Below are positions 1 through 15,200 of a stretch of 64,000 nt of DNA, piece by piece; position 1 is the first letter of the stretch; every line of letters starts with the position of its first letter. Source of the DNA: Tachypleus tridentatus (lineage: Eukaryota > Arthropoda > Merostomata > Xiphosura > Limulidae); NCBI RefSeq assembly GCF_004210375.1, contig NC_134833.1, positions 149,598,127 through 149,662,126 of the forward strand. Direction: 5' to 3'. The notes below the pieces were generated by a model that worked only from the letters and a program-made list of their open reading frames with translations, did not search any database and was not told the origin of the DNA. The translations under genes and the position numbers were made by a program.

Positions 1-3000
1 AAGTGTCTTGTTTTGGATTTCTAATATAAAATGTTTTTCTACAACTAAAGTGTCTTGTTCTGGACCTCTAGTATAAAATGTTTAGCTACAACTAAAGTGT
101 CATGTTCTAGACCTCTAGTATAAAATGTTTATCTACAACTAAAGTGTCTTGTTCTGGACCTTTAGTATAAAATGTTTATCTACAACTAAAGTGTCTTGTT
201 CTGGACCTCTAGTATAAAATGTTTAGCTACAACTAAAGTGTCATATTCTGGACCTTTAGTATAAAATGTTTAGCTACAACTAAAGTGTTTTGTTTTGGAT
301 TTCTAATTTAAAATGTTTAGTTACAACTAAAGTGATTTGTTCGGACCTCTAGTATAAAATGTTTAGCTACAACTAAAGTGTCTTGTTTTGGATTTCTAAT
401 ATAAAATGTTTTTCTACAACTAAAGTGTCTTGTTCTGGACCTCTAGTATAAAATGTTTACTACAACTAAAGTGTCATGTTCTGGACCTCTAGTATAAAAT
501 GTTTATCTACAACTAAAGTGTCTTGTTCTGGACCTCTAGTATAAAATGTTTATCTACAACTAAAGTGTCATATAAAATGTTTTGCTACAACTAAAGTGTC
601 ATATTCTCGACCTCTAGTATAAAACGTTTAGCTACAACTAAAGTGTCATATTCTGGACCTCTAGTATAAAATGTTTAGTTACAACTAAAGTGTCTTGTTC
701 TAAACCTCTAGTATAAAATGTTTATCTACAACTAAAGTGTCATGTTCTGGACCTGTAGTATAAAATGTTTATCTACAACTAAAGTGTCTTGTTTTGGATT
801 TCTATATAAAATGTTTAGCAACAACTAAAGTTTTTTGTTCTGGACCTGTAGTATAAAATGTTTTGCTACAAATAAAGTGTCATGTTCTGGACCTCTAGTA
901 TAAAATGTTTATCTACAACTAAAGTGTCTTGTTCTGGACCTCTAGTATAAAATGTTTAGTGCTACAACTAAAGTGTCTTGTTCTGGACTTCTAGTATAAA
1001 ATGTTTAGCTACAACTAAAGTGTCTTGTTCTGGACCTCTAGTATAAAATGTTTATCTACAACTAAAGTGTCTTGTTTTGGACCTTAGTATAAAATGTTTA
1101 GCTACAACTAAAGTATTTTGTTCTGGACCTCTAGTATAAAATGTTTAGTTACAACTAAAGTGTCTTGTTCTGGACCTCTAGTATAAAATGTTTAGCTACA
1201 ACTAAAGTGTCTTGTTCTGGACCTTTAGTATAAAATGTTTATCTTCAACTAAAGTGTCTTGTTCTGGACCTCTAGTATAAAATGTTTAGCTACAACTAAA
1301 GTGTCTTGTTTTGGACCTCTATATAAAATGTTTAGCTACAACTAAAGTGTTTTGTTCTGGATCTCTAGTATAAAATGTTTAGCTACAACTAAAGTTTCTT
1401 GTTCTGACCTCTAGTATAAAATGTTTAGCTACAACTAAAGTGTCATGTTCTAGACCTCTAGTATAAAATGTTTATCTACAAGTAAAGTGTCTTGTTCTGG
1501 ACCTTTAGTATAAAATGTTTATCTACAACTAAAGTGTCTTGTTCTGGACCCTTAGTATAAAATGTTTAGCTACAACTAAAGTGTCTTGTTCTGGACCTTT
1601 AGTACAAAATGTTTATCTACAACTAAAGTGTCTTGTTCTGGACCTCTAGTATAAAATGTTTAGCTACAACTAAAGTGTCTTGTTCTGGACCTCTAGTATA
1701 AAATGTTTATCTACAACTAAAGTGTCTTGTTCTGGACCTCTAGTATAAAATGTTTAGCTACAACTAAAGTGTCATGTTCTGGACCTCTAGTATAAAATGT
1801 CTAGCTACAACTAAAGTGTCTTGTTTTGGATTTCTAATTTAAAATGTTTAGTTACAACTAAAGTGTCTTGTTCTGGACCTTTAGTATAAAATGTTTAGCT
1901 ACAACTAAAGTGTCTTGTTTTGGATTTTTAATATAAAATGTTTTTCTACAACTAAAGTGTCTTGTTCTGGACCTCTAGTATAAAATGTTTAGCTACAACT
2001 AAAGTGTCATGTTCTGGACCTCTAGTATAAAATGTTTATCTACAACTAAAGTGTCTTGTTCTGGACCTCTAGTATAAAAAATGTTTATCTTCAACTAAAG
2101 TGTCTTGTTCTGGACCTCTAGTATAAAATGTTTATCTACAACTAAAGTGTCTTGTTTTGGATTTCTATATAAAATGTTTAGCTACAACTAAAGTGTTTTG
2201 TTCTGGACCTCTAGTATAAAATGTTTTGCTACAACTAAAGTGTCATGTTCTGGACCTCTAGTATAAAATGTTTATCTACAACTAAAGTGTCTTGTTCTGG
2301 ACCTCTAGTATAAAATGTTTAGCTTCAACTAAAGTGTCTTGTTCTGGACTTCTAGTATAAAATGTTTAGCTACAACTAAAGTGTCTTGTTCTGGACCTCT
2401 AGTATAAAATGTTTATCTACAACTAAAGTGTCTTGTTTTGATTTCTATATAAAATGTTTAGCTACAACTAAAGTGTTTTGTTCTGGACCTCTAGTATAAA
2501 ATGTTTAGCTACAACTAAAGTGTCATGTTCTGGACCTCTAGTATAAAATGTTTAGCTACAACTAAAGTGTCTTGTTTTGGATTTCTAGTATAAAATGTTT
2601 AGTTACAACTAAAGTGTTTGTTCTGGACCTCTAGTATAAAATGTTTAACTACAACTAAAGTGTCTTGTTCTGGACCTTCTAGTATAAAATGTTTATTACA
2701 ACTAAAGTGTCTTGTTCTGGACCTCTAGTATAAAATGTTTATCTACAACTAAAGTTCTTTGTTTTGGATTTCTATATAAAATGTTTAGCTACAACCAGTG
2801 AAGTGTTTGTTCTGGATCCTTAGTATAAAATGTTTATCTACAACTAAAGTGTCTTGTTCTGGAATCCCTATAAAAATGTCTAGCTAACAACTAAAGTGTC
2901 TTGTTTTTGATTTCTAATATAAAATGTTTAGTTACAACTAAAGTGATTTGTTCTGGACCTCTAGTATAAAATGTTTACTTACAACTAAAGTGTCTTGTTC

Positions 3001-5753
3001 TTGGACCTCTAGTAGGTATGTTTAGTTACAACTAAAGCTTGTTCTGGACTTTTGACCTTCTATATAAAATGTTTAGCTACAACTAAAGTGTTCTTGTTCT
3101 GGACCTCTAGTATAAAATGTTTAGCTACAACTAAAGTGTGATGTTCTGGACCTCTAGTATAAAAATGTTTATCTACAACTAAAGTGTCTTGTTCTAGACC
3201 TCTAGTATAAAATGTCTAGCTACAACTAAAAGTGTCATGTGTTCTGGACCTCTATGTATAAAATGTCTAGCTATAACTAAAGTGTCTTGTTTTGGATTTC
3301 TAGTATAAAATGTTTAGCTACAACTAAAAGTGTCTTGTTCTGGACCTCTAGTATAAAATGTTTAGCTACAACCAAAGTGTCTCTCGTTTTGGATTTCCTA
3401 GTATAAAATGTTTTTCTACAACTAAAGTGTGTCTTGTTCTGGACCTCTAGTATAAAATGTTTAGCTGCCAACTAAAGTGTCATGTTCTGGACCTCTAGTA
3501 TAAAATGTTTATTCACAACTAAAGTGTCTTGTTCTGAACCTCTAGTATAAAATGTTTGCTATCTACAACTAAAGTGTCTTGTTCTGGACCTCTATAGTAT
3601 AAAATGTTTAGCTACAACTAAAGTGTCATATTCTGGACCTTTAGTATAAAATGTTTAGCTACAACTAAAATTGTCTTGTTCTGGACCTCTAGTATATAAA
3701 ATGTCTATCTACAACTAAAGTGTCTTGTTTTGATTTCTATTAAAATGCTTGTTAGCAACTAAAGTGTGATTTGTTGGACCTCTATATATAAAATGTTTAG
3801 CTACAACTAAAGTGATTTGTTCGGACCTCTAGTATAAAATGTTTGCTTCACAACTAAAGTGTCTTGTTTTGGTTCTAATATAAAATGTTTATCTACAACT
3901 AAAGTGTCTTGTTCTGGACCTCTAGTATAAAATGTTTAGCTACAACTAAAGTGTGTTTCTGGACCTCTAGTATAAAATGTTTATCTACAACTAAAGTGTC
4001 TTGTTCTGGACCTCTAGTATAAAATGTTTATCTACAACTAAAGTGTCTTGTTCTGGACCTCTAGTATAAAATGTTTAGCTACAACTAAAGTGTCTTATTC
4101 TGGACCTTTAGTATAAAATGTTGCTTCTACTACAAGTGTCTTGTTCTGGACCTCTAGTATATAAATGTTTATCTACAACTAAAGTGTCTTGTTTTGGATT
4201 TCTATATAAAATGTTTAGCTACAACTAAAGTGTTTTTGTTCTGGACCTCTAGTATAAAATGTTTAGCTACAACTAAAGTGTCATGTTCTGGACCTCTAGT
4301 ATAAAATGTTTAGCTACAACTAAAGTGTCTTGTTTTGGATTTCTAATATAAAATGTTTAGTTACAACTAAAGTGATTTGTTCTGGACCTCTAGTATAAAA
4401 AATGTTTAACTACAACTAAAGTGTCATGTTCTGGACCTCTAGTATAAAATGTTTAGTTACAACTAAAGTGTCTTGTTCTGGACCCTTTAGTATAAAATGT
4501 TTATCTACAACTAAAGTGTCTTATTCTGGACTCTTAGTATAAAATGTTTAGCTACAACTAAAGTGTCTTGTTCTGGACATTTAGTATAAAATGTTGCTTC
4601 TACAACTAAAGTGTCATGTTCTGGACCTCTAGTATAAAATGTTTAGCTACAACTAAAGTGTCTTGTTTTGGATTTCTAATATAAAATGTTTAGCTTCAAC
4701 TAAAGTGATTTGTTCTGGACCTCTAGTATAAAATGTTTAGCTACAACTAAAGTGTCATTGTTTTGGACCTCTAATATAAAATGTTTTTTCTACAACTAAA
4801 GTGTCTATTTTTCTGGACTCCTAGTATAAAATGTTTAGCTACAACTAAAGTGTCTTGTTCTGGACCTCTAGTATAAAATGTTTATCTACAACTAAAGTGT
4901 CTTGTTCTGGACCTCTAGTATAAAATGTTTATCTACAACTAAAGTGTCTTGTTCTGGACCTCTAGTATAAAATGTTTAGCTACAACTAAAGTGTCTTGTT
5001 CTGGATCTTTAGTATAAAATGTTTAGCTCTAACTACTAAAATGTCATGTTCTGGGACCTCTAGTATAAAATGTTTAGCTTCTACAACTAAAAGTGCTATA
5101 TTCTGGACCTCTAGTATAAAATGTTTAGCTACAACTTAAGTGTCTTGTTCTGGACCTCTAGTATAAAATGTTTAGCTACAACTAAAGTGTCTTGTTCTGG
5201 ACCTCTAGTATAAAATGTTTATCTACAACTAAAGTGTCTTGTTCTGGATTTCTAGTATAAAATGTTTAGTAACAACTAAAGTGTTTTGTTCTGGACCTGT
5301 AGTATAAAATGTTTTACTACAACTAAAGTGTCATGTTCTGGACCTCTAGTATAAAATGTTTATCTATTAACTAAAGTGTCTTGTTCTGGACCTCTAGTTT
5401 AAAATGTTTAGCTACAACTAAAGTGTCTTGTTCTGGACTCTCTAGTAGTAAAATGTTTATTCCACAACTAAAGTGTCTTGTTCTGGACCTCTAGTATAAA
5501 ATGTTTATCTACAACTAAAATGTCTTGTTTTGGACCTCTAGTATAAAATGTTTAGCTACAACTAAAGTGATCTTGTTCTGGACCTCTAGTATAAAATGTT
5601 TAGCTACAACAAAAGTGTCATGTTCTGGACCTCTAGTATAAAATGTCTAGCTACAACTAAAGTGTCTTGTTTTGGATTTCTAATATAAAATGTTTAGTTA
5701 CAACTAAAGTGATTTGTTCTGGACCTCTAGTATATAAAATGTCCCCAATACAA
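1..5753 (+). repeat. 47-bp satellite array, left block
   Basis: A head-to-tail array with period 47 bp, read directly from the spacing of AAGTGTCTTG at positions 1 and 48. By length it holds about 120 units. The consensus runs through AAGTGTCTTGTTCTGGACC, TCTAGTATAAAATGTTTAGC and TACAACTA. Two unit types alternate irregularly: a common type with CTGGACCTCTAGTATA and a rarer type with TTGGATTTCTAATATA. Single-base indels are frequent. No gene is visible; short reading frames such as the minus-strand one at 3277-3471 are repeat translations. The same satellite reappears at 60582-64000 in the same orientation. Role unknown; satellites of this size are usual in heterochromatin. Confidence 0.97.
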
Positions 5754-6253
5754 NNNNNNNNNNNNNNNNNNNNNNNNNNNNNNNNNNNNNNNNNNNNNNN
5801 NNNNNNNNNNNNNNNNNNNNNNNNNNNNNNNNNNNNNNNNNNNNNNNNNNNNNNNNNNNNNNNNNNNNNNNNNNNNNNNNNNNNNNNNNNNNNNNNNNNN
5901 NNNNNNNNNNNNNNNNNNNNNNNNNNNNNNNNNNNNNNNNNNNNNNNNNNNNNNNNNNNNNNNNNNNNNNNNNNNNNNNNNNNNNNNNNNNNNNNNNNNN
6001 NNNNNNNNNNNNNNNNNNNNNNNNNNNNNNNNNNNNNNNNNNNNNNNNNNNNNNNNNNNNNNNNNNNNNNNNNNNNNNNNNNNNNNNNNNNNNNNNNNNN
6101 NNNNNNNNNNNNNNNNNNNNNNNNNNNNNNNNNNNNNNNNNNNNNNNNNNNNNNNNNNNNNNNNNNNNNNNNNNNNNNNNNNNNNNNNNNNNNNNNNNNN
6201 NNNNNNNNNNNNNNNNNNNNNNNNNNNNNNNNNNNNNNNNNNNNNNNNNNNNN
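5754..6253. other. 500-N assembly gap
   Basis: Exactly 500 N, the same length as the gap at 60082-60581. A fixed length suggests a scaffolder placeholder, so the true distance is unknown. The left contig ends inside the 47-bp satellite and the right contig begins inside the 38/42-bp satellite. Confidence 0.98.
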
Positions 6254-9200
6254 TCAGTTATTGTTAGTAAATAACAAATTGCGATCCACACTGCGGTGTC
6301 AGTTATTGTTATGTAAAATAACAAGTACATCACACTGTTTGTATCAGTTATATTGTAAATAACAAAATTACATCACACCGTGTCAGTTATTATTGTAAAT
6401 AACAAGTACATCACACTGTGTCCGTTATTATTATTGTAAATAACAAGTACGTCACACTGTATCAGTTATTATTGTAAAATAATAAGTACATCACACTGTA
6501 TCAGTTATTATTGTAAATAACAAGTACATCACACTGTATCAGTTATTATTGTAAAATAACAAGTACATCACACTTGTATCGGTTATTATTGTAAATAACA
6601 AGAGTACATCACACTGTATCAGTTATTATTGTAAATAACAAATTACGCATCACACTGTATCAGTTGGTATTGTGTCATTATTTTGTAATTACAAGTACCT
6701 AACATTTGTTATTACATTGTGAAATAACAAGGTACACATCACACCGTATCAGTTATTATTGTAAATAACAAGTACATCACACTGTTTGTATCATTATTGT
6801 AAATAACAAAGTACGTCACACTGTATCGGTTATTATTGTAAATAACAAATATGTCACACTGTTTTGTATCAGTTATTATTGTAAATAACAAGTACATGCA
6901 CCGTGTCAGTTATTGTTAAATAACAAGTACGTCACACTGTATCAGTTATTATTGTAAATAACAATTACATCACACAGTATCAGTTATTATTGTAAATAAC
7001 AAATTACATCACACTGTTTTACAAGTATCAGTTATTATTGTAAATAACAAATTTTCATCACCGTGTCAGTTATTATTGTAAATAATAAGTACATCACACT
7101 GTTGTATCAGTTATTATTGTAAATAACAAATGCATCACACTGTTTGTATCAGTTATTATTGTAAATAACAAAGTACGTCACTGTATCAGTTATTATTGTA
7201 AATAACAAGTACATCACACCGTATCAGTTATTATTGTAAATAACAAGTACATAACACTGTTTGTATCAGTTATTATTGTAAATAACAAAGTACATCACAC
7301 TGTATCAGTTATTATTGTAAACAACAAGTACGTCACACTGTTTGTATCAGTTATTATTGTAAATAACAAGTACATCACACCGTGTCAGTTATTATTGTAA
7401 ATAACAAGTACGTCACACTGTATCAGTTATTATTGTAAATAACAAGTACATCCCACACCATTATCAGTTATTATTGTAAATAATAAAGTACATCACACTG
7501 TTTGTATCAGTTATTATTGTAAATAACAAATTGCATCACACTGTTTGTATCAGTTATTATTGTAAATAACAAGTACGTCACACTGTATCAGTTATTATTG
7601 TAAATAACATGTACATCATCACCGTATCAGTTATTATTGTAAATAACAAAGTACATAACACTGTTTGTATCAGTTATTATTGTAAATAACAAATTACATC
7701 ACACTGTATCAGTTATTATTGTAAATTTAACAAGTACGTCACACTGTTTGTATCAGTTATTATTAGTAATAACAAACATCACTCCGTGTCAGTTATTATT
7801 GTAAATAACAAATTGCGCATCACTGTGTCAGTTATTGTATGCTAAATAACAAAGTACGTCACACTGTATCAGTTATTATTGTAAATAATAAGTACATTAT
7901 CACACTGTTTTGTATCAGTTATTATTGTAAATAACAAATTTACATCACCACTGTTTGTATCAGTTATTATTGTAAATAACAAGTACGTCACACTGTATCA
8001 GTTATTATTGTAAATAACATGTACATCACACCGTATCAGTTATTATTGTAAATAACAAATTACATAACACTGTTTGTATCAGTTATTATTGTAAATAACA
8101 AAGTACATCACACTGTATCAGTTATTATTGTAAATAACAAGTACGTCACACTGTTTGTATCAGTTATTATTGAAATAACAAATTACATCACACCCGTATC
8201 AGTTATTATTGTAAATAACAAATTACATCCACACCGTGTCAGTTATTATTGTAAATAACAAGTACGTCACACTGTATCAGTTATTATTGTGAAATAACAA
8301 AGTACATCACACATTATCAGTTATTATTGTAAATAACAAGTACATCACACTGTTTGTATCAGTTATTATTGTAAATAACAAATTACATCACACCGTGTCA
8401 GTTATTATTGTAAAATAACAAGTACGTCACACTGTATCAGTTATTATTGTGAAATAACAAATTTTACATCACACCGTATCAGTTATTATTTGTAAATAAT
8501 AAAGTTACATCACACTGTTTGTATCAGTTATTATTGTAAATAACAAGCACATCACACTGTTTGTATCAGTTATTGTTATGTAAATAAAATTGCGTCACAC
8601 TGTATCAGTTATTATTGTAAATAACAAGTACATCACACACGTATCAGTTATTATTGTAAATAACAAAATTACATCACACTGTATCAGTTATTATTGTAAA
8701 CAACAAGTATGTCACACTGTTTTGTATCAGTTATTATTGTAAATAACAATTACATCACACCGTGTCAGTTATTATTGTAAACAACAAAGTATGTCACACT
8801 GTTTGTATCAGTTATTATTGTAAATATACAAATATACATCACACCGTGTCAGTTATTATTGTAAATAACAAGTACGTCACACTGTATCAGTTATTATTGT
8901 AAAATAACAAGTACATCACACCGTATCAGTTATTATTGTAAATAACTAAATTACATCACACTGTTTGTATCAGTTATTATTGTAAATAACAAGTACATCA
9001 CACTGTTTGTATCAGTTATTATTGTAAAATAACAAAGTACGTCACACTGTATCAGTTATTATTGTAAATAACAAGTACATCACACCGTACCAGTTATTAT
9101 TATGTAAATAACAAAGTACATAACACTGTTTGTATCAGTTATTATTGTAAATAACAAAGTACATCACACTGTATCAGTTATTATTGTAAATAACAAGTAC

Positions 9201-12200
9201 GTCACACTGTTTGTATCAGTTATTATTGTAAATAACAAATACATCACACCGTGTCAGTTATTATTGTAAATAACAAATTACATCACACCGTGTCAGTTAT
9301 TATTGTAAATAACAAGTACGTCACACTGTATCAGTTATTATTGTAAATAACAAGTACATCACACCATTATCAGTTATTATTGTAAATAACAATTTACATC
9401 ACACTGTATCAGTTATTATTGTAAATAACAAGTACGTCACACTGTATCAGTTATTATTGTAAATAACAAGTACATCACACGTATCAGTTATTATTGTAAA
9501 TAACAAGTTACATCACTTTCTGTATCAGTTATTATTGTAAATAACAAGTACATCACACCATATCAGTTATTATTGTAGCAAAATAACAAGTACGTCACAC
9601 TTGTGCCATCATCAGTTATTATTGTAAATAACAAATTACATCACACCGTATCAGTTATTATTGTAAATAACAAAGTATATCACACTGTATCAGTTATTAT
9701 TGTAAATAACAAGTACATCACACCGTATCAGTTATTATTGTAAATAACAAATTACATCACACTGTTTTGTATCAGTTATTATTGTAAATAACAAGTGCGT
9801 CACACTGTATCAGTTATTATTGTAAACAACAAAGTATGTCACGCACTGTTTGTATTAGTTATTATTGTAAATAACAAAAGTACATCACACCGTGTCAGTT
9901 ATTATTGTAAATAACAAATTTACGTCACACTGTATCAGTTATTATTGTAAATAACAAAGTACATCACACCGCATCAGTTATTATTGTAAATAATAAGTAC
10001 ATCACACTGTTTGTATCAGTTATTATTGTAAATAACAAATTACATCACACTGTTTGTGTCAGTTATTATTGTAAATAACAAGTACGTCACACTGTTTGTA
10101 TCAGTTATTATTGTAAACAACAAAGTATGTCACACTGTTTGTATCAGTTATTATTGTAAATAACAATTTACATCACACCGTGTCAGTTATTATTGTAAAT
10201 AACAAGTTCTGAAATACGTCACACTGTTTGTATCAGTTATTATTGTAAATAACAAGTACATCACACCGTATCAGTTATTATTGTAAATAACAAATTACAT
10301 CACACTGTTTGTATCAGTTATTATTGTAAATAACAAATTACGTCACACTGTATCAGTTATTATTGTAAACAACAAATATGTCACACTGTTTGTATCAGTT
10401 ATTATTGTAAATAACATAAGTACATCACACCGTGTCAGTTATTATTGTAAATAACAAGTACATCACACACGTATCAGTTATTATTGTAAATAACAAGTAC
10501 ATCACACTGTTTGTATCAGTTATTATTGTAAATAACAAAATTACATCACACCGTGTCAGTTATTATTGTAAATAACAAAGTACATCACACTGTTTGTATC
10601 AGTTATTATTATGTAAATAACAAAGTACGTCACACTGTATCAGTTATTATTGTAAATAACAAATTTACATCACACCGTATCAGTTATTATTGTAAATAAT
10701 AAGTACATCACACTGTTTGTATCAGTTATTATTGTAAATAACAAAATTACATCACACTGTTTGTATCAGTTATTATATGTAAATAACAAGTCACGTCACA
10801 CTGTATCAGTTATTATTGTAAATAACATGTACATCACACCGTATCAGTTATTATTGTAAATAACAAATTACATAACACTGTTTGTATCAGTTATTATTGT
10901 AAATAACAAGTACATCACACTGTATCTGTTATTATTGTAAATAACAAGTACGTCACACTGTTTGTATCAGTTATTATTGTAAATAACAAATTACATCACA
11001 CCGTGTCAGTTATTATTGTAAATAACAAATTACATCACACCGTGTCAGTTATTATTATGTAAATAACAAATTACGTCACACTGTATCAGTTATTATTGTA
11101 AATAATAAATTACATCACACTGTTTGTATCAGTTATTATTGTAAATAACAAAGTACATCACACCGTATCAGTTATTATTGTAAATAACAAAGTACATCAC
11201 ACACTGTATCAGTTATTATTGTAAACAACAATTTACATCACACTGTATCAGTTATTATTGTAAACAACAAGTACGTCACACTGTTTGTATCAGTTATTAT
11301 TATAAAATAACAAATTACGTCACACTGTATCAGTTATTATTGTAAATAACATGTACATCACACCGTATCAGTTATTATTGTAAATAACAAGTACATAACA
11401 CTGTTTGTATCAGTTATTATTGTAAATAACAAAGTACATCACACTGTATCAGTTATTATTGTAAATAACAAATTACGTCACACTGTTTGTATCAGTTATT
11501 ATTGTAAATAACAAAATTACATCACACCGTGTCAGTTATTATTGTAAATAACAAATTACATCACACCGTGTCAGTTATTATTGTAAATAACAAGTTACGT
11601 CACACTGTATCAGTTATTATTGTAAATAACAATTACATCACACCGTATCAGTTATTATTGTAAATAACAAAGGTACATCACACTGTTTGTATCAGTTATT
11701 ATTGTAAATAACAAGTACATCACACACCGTGTCAGTTATTATTTGTAAATAACAAATTACGTCACACTGTATCAGTTATTATTGTAAATAACAAAGTACA
11801 TCACACCGTATCAGTTATTATTGTAAATAATAAAATTTTATCCACATTTGTATCAGTTATTATTGTAAATAACAAGTTACATCACACTGTTTGTATCAGT
11901 TATTATTGTAAATAACAAGTACGTCACACTGTATCAGTTATTATTGTAAATAACAATTTACATCACACCGTATCAGTTATTATTGTAAATAACAAAATTT
12001 TACATCACACTGTATCAGTTATTATTGTAAACAACAAATTATGTCACACTGTTTGTATCAGTTATTATTGTAAATAACAAGTACATCACACCGTGTCAGT
12101 TATTAATGTAAATAACAAGTGCGTCACACTGTATCAGTTATTATTGTAAATAACAAGTACATCACACACCGTATCAGTTATTATTGTAAATAATAAGGTA

Positions 12201-15200
12201 CATCACACTGTTTGTATCAGTTATTATTGTAAATAACAAAATTACATCACACTGTTTGTATCAGTTATTATTGTAAATAACAAGGTACATCACACCGTAT
12301 CAGTTATTATTGTAAATAACAAGTACATAACACTGTTTGTATCAGTTATTATTGTAAATAACAAGTACATCACACTGTATCAGTTATTATTGTAAATAAC
12401 AAGTACGTCACACTGTTTGTATCAGTTATTATTGTAAATAACAAAGTACATCACACCGTGTCAGTTATTATTGTAAAAATAACAAATTGCATCACACCGT
12501 GTCAGTTATTATTGTAAATAACAAGTACATCACACTGTATCAGTTATTATTGTAAATAACAAATTACATCACACCGTATCAGTTATTATTGTAAATAACA
12601 AATTACATCACACTGTATCAGTTATTATTGTAAATAACAAATTACGTCACACTGTATCAGTTATTATTGTAAATAACAATTACATCACACCGTATCAGTT
12701 ATTATTGTAAATAACAAATACATCACACTGTATCAGTTATTATTGTAAATAACAAGTACATCACACCGTATCAGTTATTATTGTAAATAACAAATACGTC
12801 ACACTGTATCAGTTATTATTGTAAATAACAAGTACATCACACCGTATCAGTTATTATTGTAAATAACAAGTACATCACACTGTATCAGTTATTATTGTAA
12901 ATAACAAATTACATCACACCGTATCAGTTATTATTGCAAATAACAAGTACATCACACTGTTTTGTATCAGTTATTATTGTAAATAACAAATACGTCACAC
13001 TGTATCAGTTATTATTGTAAATAACAAGTACGTCACACTGTTTGTATCAGTTATTATTGTAAATAACAAGTACATCACACCGTGTCAGTTATTATTGTAA
13101 ATAACAAGTACATCACACCGTGTCAGTTATTATTGTAAATAACAAATTGCGTCACACTGTATCAGTTATTATTATTGTAAATAACAAGTACATCACACCG
13201 TATCAGTTATTATTGTAAATAACAAATTACATCACACTGTTTGTATCAGTTATTATTGTAAATAACAAGTACATCACACCGTGTCAGTTATTATTGTAAA
13301 TAACAAGTACGCGTCACACTGTATCAGTTATTATTGTAAATAACAAATTACATCACACCGTTATCAGTTATTATTGTAAATAATAAGTTACATCACACTG
13401 TTTGTATCAGTTATTATTGTAAATAACAAATTACATCACACTGTTTGTATCAGTTATTATTGTAAATAACAAGGTACGTCACACTGTATCAGTTATTATT
13501 GTAAATAACAAGTACATCACACCGTATCAGTTATTATTGTAAATAACAAATTACATCACACTGTATCAGTTATTATTGTAAAATAACAAGGTACATCACA
13601 CTGTATCAGTTATTATTGTAAACAACAAGTATGTCACACTGTTTGTATCAGTTATTATTGTAAATAACAAATTTCATCACACCGTGTCAGTTATTAATGT
13701 AAATAACAAAGTACGTCACACTGTATCAGTTATTATTGTAAATAACAAAGTACATCACACCATTATCAGTTATTATTGTAAATAATAAGTACATCACACT
13801 GTTTGTATCAGTTATTATTGTAAATAACAAGTACATCACACTGTTTGTATCAGTTATTATTGTAAATAACAAGTACGTCACACTGTATCAGTTATTATTG
13901 TAAATAACAAAGTACATCACACCGTATCAGTTATTATTGTAAATAACAAAGTACATAACACTGTTTGTATCAGTTATTATTGTAAATAACAAGTACATCA
14001 CACTGTATCAGTTATTATTATAAATAACAAGTACGTCACACTGTTTGTATCAGTTATTATTGTAAATAACAAAAGTACATCACACGTGTCAGTTATTATT
14101 GTAAATAACAAGTACATCACACCGTGTCAGTTATTATTGTAAATAACAAGTACGTCACACTGTATCAGTTATTATTGTAAATAACAAAGTACATCACACC
14201 ATTATCAGTTATTATTGTAAATAACAAAGTACATCACACTGTATCAGTTATTATTGTAAATAACAAGTACGTCACACTGTATCAGTTATTATTGTAAATA
14301 ACAAGTACATCACACCGTATCAGTTATTATTGTAAATAACAAGTACATCACACTGTACCAGTTATTATTGTAAATAACAAGTACATCACACCGTATCAGT
14401 TATTATTGTAAATAACAAGTACGTCACACTGTATCAGTTATTATTGTAAATAACAAGTACATCACACCGTATCAGTTATTATTGTAAATAACAAATACAT
14501 CACACTGTATCAGTTATTATTGTAAATAACAAATTACATCACACCGCATTATCAGTTATTATTGCAAATAACAAGTACATCACACTGTTTGTATCAGTTA
14601 TTATTGTAAATAACAAGTACGTCACACTGTATCAGTTATTATTGTAAATAACAAGTACGTCACACTGTTTGTATCAGTTATTATTGTAAATAACAAGTAC
14701 ATCACACCGTGTCAGTTATTATTGTAAATAACAAGTACATCACACCGTGTCAGTTATTATTGTAAATAACAAGTACGTCACACTGTATCAGTTATTATTG
14801 TAAATAACAAGTACATCACACGTATCAGTTATTATTGTAAATAACAAATTACATCACACTGTTTGTATCAGTTATTATTGTAAATAACAAGTACATCACA
14901 CCGTGTCAGTTATTATTGTAAATAACAAAAGTACGTCACACTGTATCAGTTATTATTGTAAATAACAAGTACATCACCACCGTTATCAGTTATTATTGTA
15001 AAATAATAAGTACATCACACTGTTTGTATCAGTTATTATTGTAAATAACAAAGTACATCACACTGTTTGTATCAGTTATTATTGTAAATAACAAGTGCGT
15101 CACACTGTATCAGTTATTATTGTAAATAACAAGTTTACATCACACCGTATCAGTTATTATTGTAAATAACAAGTACATCACACTGTATCAGTTATTATTG

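Noticed and set aside
3277..3471. 64-codon minus-strand frame
   Set aside because: It is the 47-bp satellite read three times around (FILEVQNKT repeated); there is no gene signal.
1..5753. TATAAAA in each 47-bp unit as promoter
   Set aside because: A recurrent AT-rich part of the satellite with no initiator or gene downstream.
5667..6362. Long frames across the first N gap on both strands
   Set aside because: Almost all residues come from N. The ends are satellite.
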